NCBI RefSeq assembly: GCF_016802725.1
Contig: NC_052672.1
Coordinates: 6,601,685 to 6,665,684 of the forward strand
DNA from: Solenopsis invicta
Lineage: Eukaryota > Arthropoda > Insecta > Hymenoptera > Formicidae
Direction: 5' to 3'
DNA: 64,000 nucleotides
Position numbers and translations under genes: made by a program. Positions 25,649 to 37,969 of this stretch are shown here, one piece after another (positions within the stretch are counted from its first letter, which is position 1; every line of letters begins with the position of its first letter). A model generated the notes under the pieces. The model was not told the origin of the DNA and did no database searches. It saw nothing but the letters and a program-made list of their open reading frames with translations.

Positions 25649-26770
25649 CATGGTGGATCCAATCGCTAAAGTGAAGGACGAAAGAGTTATATCAGTCAAA
25701 GTTCGAAATTTTTGAGTAAAATTGGTTTTTTTCCGAATTTCTTCAATATCTCTGTGTTCCGATAGCCCACAGAAGATATGTACCTTTTATCATGATGTAT
25801 CGAATTTCTGAACTGAAAAAGGAAAGACTTATATCAGTCAAATTTCGAAATTTTTGAGTGAAATTTTTTTTGCGAATTTCTCCAATATCTCTCTGTTCTG
25901 ATATCCCCGAGAAGAGTTCTAACCTTTATCATAGTGGATCCAATCGCTAAAGTGAAATACGAAAGAGTTATATCAGTCAAAGTTCGAAATTTTTGAGTAA
26001 AATTGGTTTTTTTCCGAATTTCTTCGATATCTCTGTGTTTTGATATCCCACAGAAGATATATACCTTTTATCATGATGTTTCGAATTTCTGAACTGAAAA
26101 AGGAAAGACTTATATCAGTCAAATTTCGAAATTTTTAGTAAAATGTTTTGTGCGAATTTCTCCAATATCTCTCTGTTCTGATATCCCCGAGAAGAGTTCT
26201 AACTTTTATCATAGTGGATCCAATCGCTAAAGTGAAAGACGAAAGAGTTATATCAGTCAAAGTTCGAAATTTTTGAGCAAAATTGGTTTTTTTCCTAATT
26301 TCTTTAATATCTCTGTGTTCTGATAGCCCACAGAAGATATATACCTTTTATCATGATGTATCGAATTTCTGAACTGAAAAAGGGAAGACTTATATCAGTC
26401 AAATTTCGAAATTTTTGAGTAAAATTTTTTTTGCGAATTTCTCCAATATCTGTCTGTTCTGATATCCCCGAGAAGAGTTCTAACTTTTATCATAGTGGAT
26501 CCAATCGCTAAAGTGAAAGACGAAAGTGTTATATCAGTCAAAGTTTGAAATTTTTGAGTAAAATTGGTTTTTTTCCGAATTTCTTCAATATCTCTGTGTT
26601 CTAATAGCCCACAGAAGATATATACCTTTTATCATGATGTATCGAATTTCTGAACTGAAAAAGGGAAGACTTATATCAGTCAAATTTCGAAATTTTTGAG
26701 TAAAATTTTTTTGCGAATTTCTCCAATATCTGTCTGTTCTGATATCCCCGAGAAGAGTTCTAACTTTTAT
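25649..26770 (+). repeat. Four-dimer higher-order repeat, reference copy (1,122 bp)
   Basis: Dimer starts are 25,649, 25,930, 26,210 and 26,491. Class a has catggtgg, gaaggacg, gatatgtacc, gtatcg and a taacctttat end. Class b has gaaatacg, cttcgatatc, gatatcccac, gtttcg and tttttagtaaaatg. Class c has gaaagacgaaagag, gagcaaaattgg, cctaattt and aaaaaggg. Class d has gaaagtg, agtttgaaat, gttctaatag and aaaaaggg, and is followed again by catggtgg. Typical class a B monomers have gaatgaaa; this one has gagtgaaa. The eight-monomer order recurs at many places in the window, so it is a true HOR and not chance similarity. Confidence 0.9.
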
Positions 26771-28710
26771 CATGGTGGATCCAATCGCTAAAGTGAAGGA
26801 CGAAAGAGTTATATCAGTCAAAGTTCGAAATTTTTGAGTAAAATTGGTTTTTTTCCGAATTTCTTCAATATCTCTGTGTTCCGATAGCCCACAGAAGATA
26901 TGTACCTTTTATCATGATGTATCGAATTTCTGAACTGAAAAAGGAAAGACTTATATCAGTCAAATTTCGAAATTTTTGAATGAAATTTTTTTTGCGAATT
27001 TCTCCAATATCTCTCTGTTCTGATATCCCCGAGAAGAGTTCTAACCTTTATCATAGTGGATCCAATCGCTAAAGTGAAATACGAAAGAGTTATATCAGTC
27101 AAAGTTCGAAATTTTTGAGTAAAATTGGTTTTTTTCCGAATTTCTTCGATATCTCTGTGTTCTGATATCCCACAGAAGATATATACCTTTTATCATGATG
27201 TTTCGAATTTCTGAACTGAAAAAGGAAAGACTTATATCAGTCAAATTTCGAAATTTTTAGTAAAATGTTTTGTGCGAATTTCTCCAATATCTCTCTGTTC
27301 TGATATCCCCGAGAAGAGTTCTAACCACTTATCATAGTGGATCCAACCGCTAAAGTGAAAGACGAAAGAGTTATATCAGTCAAAGTTCGAAATTTTTGAG
27401 CAAAATTGGTTTTTTTCCTAATTTCTTCAATATCTCTGTGTTCTGATAGCCCACAGAAGATATATACCTTTTATCATGATGTTTCGAATTTCTGAACTGA
27501 AAAAGGAAAGACTTATATCAGTCAAATTTCGAAATTTTTGAGTAAAATTTTTTTTGCGAATTTCTCCAATATCTCTCTGTTCTGATATCCCCGAGAAGAG
27601 TTCTAACTTTTATCATAGTGGATCCAATCGCTAAAGTGAAAGACGAAAGAGTTATATCAGTCAAAGTTCGAAATTTTTGAGTAAAATTGGTTTTTTTCCG
27701 AATTTCTTCAATATCTCTGTGTTCTGATAGCCCACAGAAGATATATACCTTTTATCATGATGTTTCGAATTTCTGAACTGAAAAAGGAAAGACTTATATC
27801 AGTCAAATTTCGAAATTTTTAGTAAAATGTTTTGTGCGAATTTCTCCAATATCTCTCTGTTCTGATATCCCCGAGAAGAGTTCTAACTTTTATCATAGTG
27901 GATCCAATCGCTAAAGTGAAATACGAAAGAGTTATATCAGTCAAAGTTCGAAATTTTTGAGTAAAATTGGTTTTTTTCCGAATTTCTTCAATATCTCTGT
28001 GTTCTGATAGCCCACAGAAGATATGTACCTTTTATCATGATGTATCGAATTTCTGAACTGAAAAAGGAAAGACTTATATCAGTCAAATTTCGAAATTTTT
28101 GAATGAAATTTTTTTTGCGAATTTCTCCAATATCTCTCTGTTCTGATATCCCCGAGAAGAGTTCTAACCTTTATCATAGTGGATCCAATCGCTAAAGTGA
28201 AATACGAAAGAGTTATATCAGTCAAAGTTCGAAATTTTTGAGTAAAATTGGTTTTTTTCCGAATTTCTTCGATATCTCTGTGTTCTGATATCCCACAGAA
28301 GATATATACCTTTTATCATGATGTTTCGAATTTCTGAACTGAAAAAGGAAAGACTTATATCAGTCAAATTTCGAAATTTTTAGTAAAATGTTTTGTGCGA
28401 ATTTCTCCAATATCTCTCTGTTCTGATATCCCCGAGAAGAGTTCTAACTTTTATCATAGTGGATCCAATCGCTAAAGTGAAAGACGAAAGTGTTATATCA
28501 GTCAAAGTTTGAAATTTTTGAGTAAAATTGGTTTTTTTCCGAATTTCTTCAATATCTCTGTGTTCTAATAGCCCACAGAAGATATATACCTTTTATCATG
28601 ATGTTTCGAATTTCTGAACTGAAAAAGGAAAGACTTATATCAGTCAAATTTCGAAATTTTTGAGTGAAATTTTTTTTGCGAATTTCTCCAATATCTCTCT
28701 GTTCTGATAT

Positions 28711-29780
28711 CCGCGAGAAGAGTTTTAACTTTTATCATAGTGGATCCAATCGCTAAAGTGAAAGACGAAAGAGTTATATCAGTCAAAGTTCGAAATTTTT
28801 GAGTAAAATTGGTTTTTTTCCGAATTTCTTCAATATCTCTGTGTTCTGATAGCCCACAGAAGATATATACCTTTTATCGTGATGTTTCGAATTTCTGAAC
28901 TGAAAAAGGAAAGACTTATATCAGTCAAATTTCGAAATTTTTGAGTAAAATTTTTTGTGCGATTTTCTCCAATATCTCTGTGTTCTGATAGCCCCAAAAA
29001 GAGTTCTAACTTTATCATAATGGTTCGAATCGCTAAAGTGAAAGACGGAAAAGTTATATCAGTCAAAGTTCGAAATTTTTGAGTAAAATTGGTTTTTTTC
29101 CGAATTTCTTCAATATCTCTGTGTTCTAATAGCCCACAGAAGATATATACCTTTTATCATGATGTATCGAATTTCTGAACTGAAAAAGGAAAGACTTATA
29201 TCAGTCAAATTTCGAAATTTTTGAGTAAAATTTTTTTTGCGAATTTCTCCAATATGTCTGTGTTCTGATAGCCCCGAGAAGAATTCTAACTTTATCATAA
29301 TGGATCGAATCACTAAAGTGAAAGACGAAAAAGTTATATCAGTCAAAGTTCGAAATTTTTGAGTAAAATTGGTTTTTTTCCGAATTTCTTCAATATCTCT
29401 GTGTTCTAATAGCCCACAGAAGATATATACCTTTTATCATGATGTATCGAATTTCTGAACTGAAAAAGGGAAGACTTATATCAGTCAAATTTCGAAATTT
29501 TTGAGTAAAATTTTTTTTGCGAATTTCTCCAATATCTGTCTGTTCTGATATCCCCGAGAAGAGTTCTAACTTTTATCATAGTGGATCCAATCGCTAAAGT
29601 GAAAGACGAAAGTGTTATATCAGTCAAAGTTTGAAATTTTTGAGTAAAATTGGTTTTTTTCCGAATTTCTTCAATATCTCTGTGTTCTAATAGCCCACAG
29701 AAGATATATACCTCTTATCATGATGTATCGAATTTCTGAACTGAAAAAGGGAAGACTTATATCAGTCAAATTTCGAAATT
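28711..29780 (+). repeat. Class E block, copy 2 of 3
   Basis: It matches 14,411-15,480 at +14,300 bp, with the same gcgattttctcc, ccccaaaaag, gaatcactaaag and cctcttatcatg dimers in order. The derived agttttaac near 28,721 is shared with the copy at 37.97 kb. Past the cctctt dimer it continues into gctaaaatgaagg and class a/b dimers, while the 14.4-kb copy has lost one dimer (offset changes from 14,300 to 14,581). Confidence 0.82.
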
Positions 29781-30698
29781 TTTGAGTAAAATTTTTTTTG
29801 CGAATTTCTCCAATATCTGTCTGTTCTGATATCCCCGAGAAGAGTTCTAACTTTTATCATGGTGGATCCAATCGCTAAAATGAAGGACGAAAGAGTTATA
29901 TCAGTCAAAGTTCGAAATTTTTGAGTAAAATTGGTTTTTTTCCGAATTTCTTCAATATCTCTGTGTTCTGATAGCCCACAGAAGATATGTACCTTTTATC
30001 ATGATGTATCGAATTTCTGAACTGAAAAAGGAAAGACTTATATCAGTCAAATTTCGAAATTTTTGAATGAAATTTTTTTTGCGAATTTCTCCAATATCTC
30101 TCTGTTCTGATATCCCCGAGAAGAGTTCTAACCTTTATCATAGTGGATCCAATCGCTAAAGTGAAATACGAAAGAGTTATATCAGTCAAAGTTCGAAATT
30201 TTTGAGTAAAATTGGTTTTTTTCCGAATTTCTTCGATATCTCTGTGTTCTGATATCCCACAGAAGATATATACCTTTTATCATGAAGTTTCGAATTTCTG
30301 AACTGAAAAAGGAAAGACTTATATCAGTCAAATTTCGAAATTTTTGAGTAAAATGTTTTGTGCGAATTTCTCCAATATCTCTCTGTTCTGATATCCCCGA
30401 GAAGAGTTCTAACTTTTATCATAGTGGATCCAATCGCTAAAGTGAAAGACGAAAGTGTTATATCAGTCAAAGTTTGAAATTTTTGAGTAAAATTGGTTTT
30501 TTTCCGAATTTCTTCAATATCTCTGTGTTCTAATAGCCCACAGAAGATATATACCTTTTATCATGATGTATCGAATTTCTGAACTGAAAAAGGGAAGACT
30601 TATCAGTCAAATTTCGAAATTTTTGAGTAAAATTTTTTTTGCGAATTTCTCCAATATCTGTCTGTTCTGATATCCCCGAGAAGAGTTCTAACTTTTAT

Positions 30699-31820
30699 CA
30701 TGGTGGATCCAATCGCTAAAGTGAAGGACGATAGAGTTATATCAGTCAAAGTTCGAAATTTTTGAGTAAAATTGGTTTTTTTCCGAATTTCTTCAATATC
30801 TCTGTGTTCTGATAGCCCACAGAAGATATGTACCTTTTATCATGATGTATCGAATTTCTGAACTGAAAAAGGAAAGACTTATATCAGTCAAATTTCGAAA
30901 TTTTTGAATGAAATTTTTTTTGCGAATTTCTCCAATATCTCTCTGTTCTGATATCCCCGAGAAGAGTTCTAACCTTTATCATAGTGGATCCAATCGCTAA
31001 AGTGAAATACGAAAGAGTTATATCAGTCAAAGTTCGAAATTTTTGAGTAAAATTGGTTTTTTTCCGAATTTCTTCGATATCTCTGTGTTCTGATATCCCA
31101 CAGAAGATATATACCTTTTATCATGATGTTTCGAATTTCTGAACTGAAAAAGGAAAGACTTATATCAGTCAAATTTCGAAATTTTTAGTAAAATGTTTTG
31201 TGCGAATTTCTCCAATATCTCTCTGTTCTGATATCCCCGAGAAGAGTTCTAACTTTTATCATAGTGGATCCAATCGCTAAAGTGAAAGACGAAAGAGTTA
31301 TATCAGTCAAAGTTCGAAATTTTTGAGCAAAATTGGTTTTTTTCCTAATTTCTTCAATATCTCTGTGTTCTGATAGCCCACAGAAGATATATACCTTTTA
31401 TCATGATGTATCGAATTTCTGAACTGAAAAAGGGAAGACTTATATCAGTCAAATTTCGAAATTTTTGAGTAAAATTTTTTTGCGAATTTCTCCAATATCT
31501 GTCTGTTCTGATATCCCCGAGAAGAGTTCTAACTTTTATCATAGTGGATCCAATCGCTAAAGTGAAAGACGAAAGTGTTATATCAGTCAAAGTTTGAAAT
31601 TTTTGAGTAAAATTGGTTTTTTTCCGAATTTCTTCAATATCTCTGTGTTCTAATAGCCCACAGAAGATATATACCTTTTATCATGATGTATCGAATTTCT
31701 GAACTGAAAAAGGGAAGACTTATATCAGTCAAATTTCGAAATTTTTGAGTAAAATTTTTTTTGCGAATTTCTCCAATATCTGTCTGTTCTGATATCCCCG
31801 AGAAGAGTTCTAACTTTTAT
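30699..31820 (+). repeat. Four-dimer HOR copy (a-b-c-d)
   Basis: It is 1,122 bp between catggtgg starts, with all four class marks in order. The class a dimer carries the rare gaaggacgatagag, which returns at 39,980 in the second large copy. A two-base loss (gacttatcagtc) lies just before it, near 30,597, and is absent from the second copy. Confidence 0.85.
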
Positions 31821-32100
31821 CATGGTGGATCCAATCGCTAAAGTGAAGGACGAAAGAGTTATATCAGTCAAAGTTCGAAATTTTTGAGTAAAATTGGTTT
31901 TTTTCCGAATTTCTTCAATATCTCTGTGTTCCGATAGCCCACAGAAGATATGTACCTTTTATCATGATGTATCGAATTTCTGAACTGAAAAAGGAAAGAC
32001 TTATATCAGTCAAATTTCGAAATTTTTAGTAAAATGTTTTGTGCGAATTTCTCCAATATCTCTCTGTTCTGATATCCCCGAGAAGAGTTCTAACTTTTAT

Positions 32101-34063
32101 CATAGTGGATCCAATCGCTAAAGTGAAAGACGAAAGAGTTATATCAGTCAAAGTTCGAAATTTTTGAGCAAAATTGGTTTTTTTCCTAATTTCTTCAATA
32201 TCTCTGTGTTCTGATAGCCCACAGAAGATATATACCTTTTATCATGATGTATCGAATTTCTGAACTGAAAAAGGGAAGACTTATATCAGTCAAATTTCGA
32301 AATTTTTGAGTAAAATTTTTTTTGCGAATTTCTCCAATATCTGTCTGTTCTGATATCCCCGAGAAGAGTTCTAACTTTTATCATAGTGGATCCAATCGCT
32401 AAAGTGAAAGACGAAAGTGTTATATCAGTCAAAGTTTGAAATTTTTGAGTAAAATTGGTTTTTTTCCGAATTTCTTCAATATCTCTGTGTTCTAATAGCC
32501 CACAGAAGATATATACCTTTTATCATGATGTATCGAATTTCTGAACTGAAAAAGGGAAGACTTATATCAGTCAAATTTCGAAATTTTTGAGTAAAATTTT
32601 TTTTGCGAATTTCTCCAATATCTGTCTGTTCTGATATCCCCGAGAAGAGTTCTAACTTTTATCATGGTGGATCCAATCGCTAAAGTTAAGGACGAAAGGG
32701 TTATATCAGTCAAAGTTCGAAATTTTTGAGTAAAATTGGTTTTTTTCCGAATTTCTTCAATATCTCTGTGTTCCGATAGCCCACAGAAGATATGTACCTT
32801 TTATCATGATGTATCGAATTTCTGAACTGAAAAAGGAAAGACTTATATCAGTCAAATTTCGAAATTTTTGAATGAAATTTTTTTTGCGAATTTCTCCAAT
32901 ATCTCTCTGTTCTGATATCCCCGAGAAGAGTTCTAACCTTTATCATAGTGGATCCAATCGCTAAAGTGAAATACGAAAGAGTTATATCAGTCAAAGTTCG
33001 AAATTTTTGAGTAAAATTGGTTTTTTTCCGAATTTCTTCGATATCTCTGTGTTCTGATATCCCACAGAAGATATATACCTTTTATCATGATGTTTCGAAT
33101 TTCTGAACTGAAAAAGGAAAGACTTATATCAGTCAAATTTCGAAATTTTTAGTAAAATGTTTTGTGCGAATTTCTCCAATATCTCTCTGTTCTGATATCC
33201 CCGAGAAGAGTTCTAACTTTTATCATAGTGGATCCAATCGCTAAAGTGAAAGACGAAAGAGTTATATCAGTCAAAGTTCGAAATTTTTGAGCAAAATTGG
33301 TTTTTTTCCTAATTTCTTCAATATCTCTGTGTTCTGATAGCCCACAGAAGATATATACCTTTTATCATGATGTATCGAATTTCTGAACTGAAAAAGGGAA
33401 GACTTATATCAGTCAAATTTCGAAATTTTTGAGTAAAATTTTTTTGCGAATTTCTCCAATATCTGTCTGTTCTGATATCCCCGAGAAGAGTTCTAACTTT
33501 TATCATAGTGGATCCAATCGCTAAAGTGAAAGACGAAAGTGTTATATCAGTCAAAGTTTGAAATTTTTGAGTAAAATTGGTTTTTTTCCGAATTTCTTCA
33601 ATATCTCTGTGTTCTAATAGCCCACAGAAGATATATACCTTTTATCATGATGTATCGAATTTCTGAACTGAAAAAGGGAAGACTTATATCAGTCAAATTT
33701 CGAAATTTTTGAGTAAAATTTTTTTGCGAATTTCTCCAATATCTGTCTGTTCTGATATCCCCGAGAAGAGTTCTAACTTTTATCATGGTGGATCCAATCG
33801 CTAAAGTGAAGGACGAAAGAGTTATATCAGTCAAAGTTCGAAATTTTTGAGTAAAATTGGTTTTTTTCCGAATTTCTTCAATATCTCTGTGTTCTGATAT
33901 CCCACAGAAGATATATACCTTTTATCATGATGTTTCGAATTTCTGAACTGAAAAAGGAAAGACTTATATCAGTCAAATTTCGAAATTTTTAGTAAAATGT
34001 TTTGTGCGAATTTCTCCAATATCTCTCTGTTCTGATATCCCCGAGAAGAGTTCTAACTTTTAT
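32101..34063 (+). repeat. Seven-dimer module, copy 3 (1,963 bp)
   Basis: It has the same c-d-a-b-c-d-a/b order as 20,317-24,245, with gttaaggacgaaaggg at 32,686 and the hybrid dimer from 33,784. It is the counterpart of copy 2 in the large tandem duplication, although its first dimer (gaaagag) and last B (tttttagtaaaatg) are closer to copy 1. The internal HOR is 32,663-33,783. Confidence 0.8.
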
Positions 34064-35467
34064 CATAGTGGATCCAATCGCTAAAGTGAAAGACGAAAGT
34101 GTTATATCAGTCAAAGTTCGAAATTTTTGAGCAAAATTGGTTTTTTTCCTAATTTCTTCAATATCTCTGTGTTCTGATAGCCCACAGAAGATATATACCT
34201 TTTATCATGATGTTTCGAATTTCTGAACTGAAAAAGGAAAGACTTATATCAGTCAAATTTCGAAATTTTTGAGTAAAATTTTTTTGCGAATTTCTCCAAT
34301 ATCTCTCTGTTCTGATATCCCCGAGAAGAGTTCTAACTTTTATCATAGTGGATCCAATCGCTAAAGTGAAAGACGAAAGAGTTATATCAGTCAAAGTTCG
34401 AAATTTTTGAGTAAAATTGGTTTTTTTCCGAATTTCTTCAATATCTCTGTGTTCTGATAGCCCACAGAAGATATATACCTTTTATCATGATGTTTCGAAT
34501 TTCTGAACTGAAAAAGGAAAGACTTATATCAGTCAAATTTCGAAATTTTTGAGTAAAATGTTTTGTGCGAATTTCTCCAATATCTCTCTGTTCTGATATC
34601 CCCGAGAAGAGTTCTAACTTTTATCATAGTGGATCCAATCGCTAAAGTGAAATACGAAAGTGTTATATCAGTCAAAGTTCGAAATTTTTGAGTAAAATTG
34701 GTTTTTTTCCGAATTTCTTCAATATCTCTGTGTTCTGATAGCCCACAGAAGATATGTACCTTTTATCATGATGTATCGAATTTCTGAACTGAAAAAGGAA
34801 AGACTTATATCAGTCAAATTTCGAAATTTTTGAATGAAATTTTTTTTGCGAATTTCTCCAATATCTCTCTGTTCTGATATCCCCGAGAAGAGTTCTAACC
34901 TTTATCATAGTGGATCCAATCGCTAAAGTGAAATACGAAAGAGTTATATCAGTCAAAGTTCGAAATTTTTGAGTAAAATTGGTTTTTTTCCGAATTTCTT
35001 CGATATCTCTGTGTTCTGATATCCCACAGAAGATATATACCTTTTATCATGATGTTTCGAATTTCTGAACTGAAAAAGGAAAGACTTATATCAGTCAAAT
35101 TTCGAAATTTTTGAGTAAAATGTTTTGTGCGAATTTCTCCAATATCTCTCTGTTCTGATATCCCCGAGAAGAGTTCTAACTTTTATCATAGTGGATCCAA
35201 TCGCTAAAGTGAAAGAAGAAAGTGTTATATCAGTCAAAGTTTGAAATTTTTGAGTAAAATTGGTTTTTTTCCGAATTTCTTCAATATCTCTGTGTTCTAA
35301 TAGCCCACAGAAGATATATACCTTTTATCATGATGTATCGAATTTCTGAACTGAAAAAGGGAAGACTTATATCAGTCAAATTTCGAAATTTTTGAGTAAA
35401 ATTTTTTTTGCGAATTTCTCCAATATCTGTCTGTTCTGATATCCCCGAGAAGAGTTCTAACTTTTAT

Positions 35468-36589
35468 CATGGTGGATCCAATCGCTAAAGTGAAGGACGA
35501 AAGAGTTATATCAGTCAAAGTTCGAAATTTTTGAGTAAAATTGGTTTTTTTCCGAATTTCTTCAATATCTCTGTGTTCCGATAGCCCACAGAAGATATGT
35601 ACCTTTTATCATGATGTATCGAATTTCTGAACTGAAAAAGGAAAGACTTATATCAGTCAAATTTCGAAATTTTTGAGTGAAATTTTTTTTGCGAATTTCT
35701 CCAATATCTCTCTGTTCTGATATCCCCGAGAAGAGTTCTAACCTTTATCATAGTGGATCCAATCGCTAAAGTGAAATACGAAAGAGTTATATCAGTCAAA
35801 GTTCGAAATTTTTGAGTAAAATTGGTTTTTTTCCGAATTTCTTCGATATCTCTGTGTTTTGATATCCCACAGAAGATATATACCTTTTATCATGATGTTT
35901 CGAATTTCTGAACTGAAAAAGGAAAGACTTATATCAGTCAAATTTCGAAATTTTTAGTAAAATGTTTTGTGCGAATTTCTCCAATATCTCTCTGTTCTGA
36001 TATCCCCGAGAAGAGTTCTAACTTTTATCATAGTGGATCCAATCGCTAAAGTGAAAGACGAAAGAGTTATATCAGTCAAAGTTCGAAATTTTTGAGCAAA
36101 ATTGGTTTTTTTCCTAATTTCTTTAATATCTCTGTGTTCTGATAGCCCACAGAAGATATATACCTTTTATCATGATGTATCGAATTTCTGAACTGAAAAA
36201 GGAAGACTTATATCAGTCAAATTTCGAAATTTTTGAGTAAAATTTTTTTTGCGAATTTCTCCAATATCTGTCTGTTCTGATATCCCCGAGAAGAGTTCTA
36301 ACTTTTATCATAGTGGATCCAATCGCTAAAGTGAAAGACGAAAGTGTTATATCAGTCAAAGTTTGAAATTTTTGAGTAAAATTGGTTTTTTTCCGAATTT
36401 CTTCAATATCTCTGTGTTCTAATAGCCCACAGAAGATATATACCTTTTATCATGATGTATCGAATTTCTGAACTGAAAAAGGGAAGACTTATATCAGTCA
36501 AATTTCGAAATTTTTGAGTAAAATTTTTTTTGCGAATTTCTCCAATATCTGTCTGTTCTGATATCCCCGAGAAGAGTTCTAACTTTTAT
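35468..36589 (+). repeat. Four-dimer HOR copy, partner of 25,649
   Basis: This 1,122-bp copy lies exactly 9,819 bp after 25,649 and shares its rare marks gttttgatatccc, tttctttaatatc and gagtgaaa in the class a dimer. A one-base loss near 36,199 (aaaaaggaag) is compensated by a longer T run further on. Confidence 0.87.
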
Positions 36590-37969
36590 CATGGTGGATC
36601 CAATCGCTAAAGTGAAGGACGAAAGAGTTATATCAGTCAAAGTTCGAAATTTTTGAGTAAAATTGGTTTTTTTCCGAATTTCTTCAATATCTCTGTGTTC
36701 CGATAGCCCACAGAAGATATGTACCTTTTATCATGATGTATCGAATTTCTGAACTGAAAAAGGAAAGACTTATATCAGTCAAATTTCGAAATTTTTGAAT
36801 GAAATTTTTTTTGCGAATTTCTCCAATATCTCTCTGTTCTGATATCCCCGAGAAGAGTTCTAACCTTTATCATAGTGGATCCAATCGCTAAAGTGAAATA
36901 CGAAAGAGTTATATCAGTCAAAGTTCGAAATTTTTGAGTAAAATTGGTTTTTTTCCGAATTTCTTCGATATCTCTGTGTTCTGATATCCCACAGAAGATA
37001 TATACCTTTTATCATGATGTTTCGAATTTCTGAACTGAAAAAGGAAAGACTTATATCAGTCAAATTTCGAAATTTTTAGTAAAATGTTTTGTGCGAATTT
37101 CTCCAATATCTCTCTGTTCTGATATCCCCGAGAAGAGTTCTAACCACTTATCATAGTGGATCCAACCGCTAAAGTGAAAGACGAAAGAGTTATATCAGTC
37201 AAAGTTCGAAATTTTTGAGCAAAATTGGTTTTTTTCCTAATTTCTTCAATATCTCTGTGTTCTGATAGCCCACAGAAGATATATACCTTTTATCATGATG
37301 TTTCGAATTTCTGAACTGAAAAAGGAAAGACTTATATCAGTCAAATTTCGAAATTTTTGAGTAAAATTTTTTTTGCGAATTTCTCCAATATCTCTCTGTT
37401 CTGATATCCCCGAGAAGAGTTCTAACTTTTATCATAGTGGATCCAATCGCTAAAGTGAAAGACGAAAGAGTTATATCAGTCAAAGTTCAAAATTTTTGAG
37501 TAAAATTGGTTTTTTTCCGAATTTCTTCAATATCTCTGTGTTCTGATAGCCCACAGAAGATATATACCTTTTATCATGATGTTTCGAATTTCTGAACTGA
37601 AAAAGGAAAGACTTATATCAGTCAAATTTCGAAATTTTTGAGTAAAATTTTTTGTGCGAATTTCTCCAATATCTCTCTGTTCTGATATCCCCGAGAAGAG
37701 TTCTAACTTTTATCATAGTGGATCCAATCGCTAAAGTGAAAGACGAAAGTGTTATATCAGTCAAAGTTTGAAATTTTTGAGTAAAATTGGTTTTTTTCCG
37801 AATTTCTTCAATATCTCTGTGTTCTAATAGCCCACAGAAGATATATACCTTTTATCATGATGTTTCGAATTTCTGAACTGAAAAAGGAAAGACTTATATC
37901 AGTCAAATTTCGAAATTTTTGAGTGAAATTTTTTTTGCGAATTTCTCCAATATCTCTCTGTTCTGATAT

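Larger units (their letters stand above)
22200..32020 (+). repeat. ~9.82-kb tandem segmental duplication, copy 1
   Basis: This segment is followed directly by a second copy. Rare variants fix the offset: gttaaggacg region 22,861/32,681; tgaaagaaga 25,391/35,210; tctttaatat 26,301/36,120; ctaaccactt 27,321/37,140; cactaaagtg 29,311/38,570; cctctt 29,711/38,970; catgaagttt 30,281/39,539; gtgaaggacgatag 30,721/39,980. The first four give 9,819-9,820 bp and the rest 9,258-9,259 bp. It contains seven-dimer, four-dimer and class E sections in one fixed order. The boundaries are inferred: the right one lies in a dimer whose first part is class a (gttccgatag, gatatgtacc) and whose end is class b (tttttagtaaaatg). 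Confidence 0.87.

Noticed and set aside
27321..27345. ctaaccactt and ccaaccgct as a possible insertion footprint
   Set aside because: These are a few substitutions within a normal-length dimer and occur identically at 37,140 because of the large tandem duplication.
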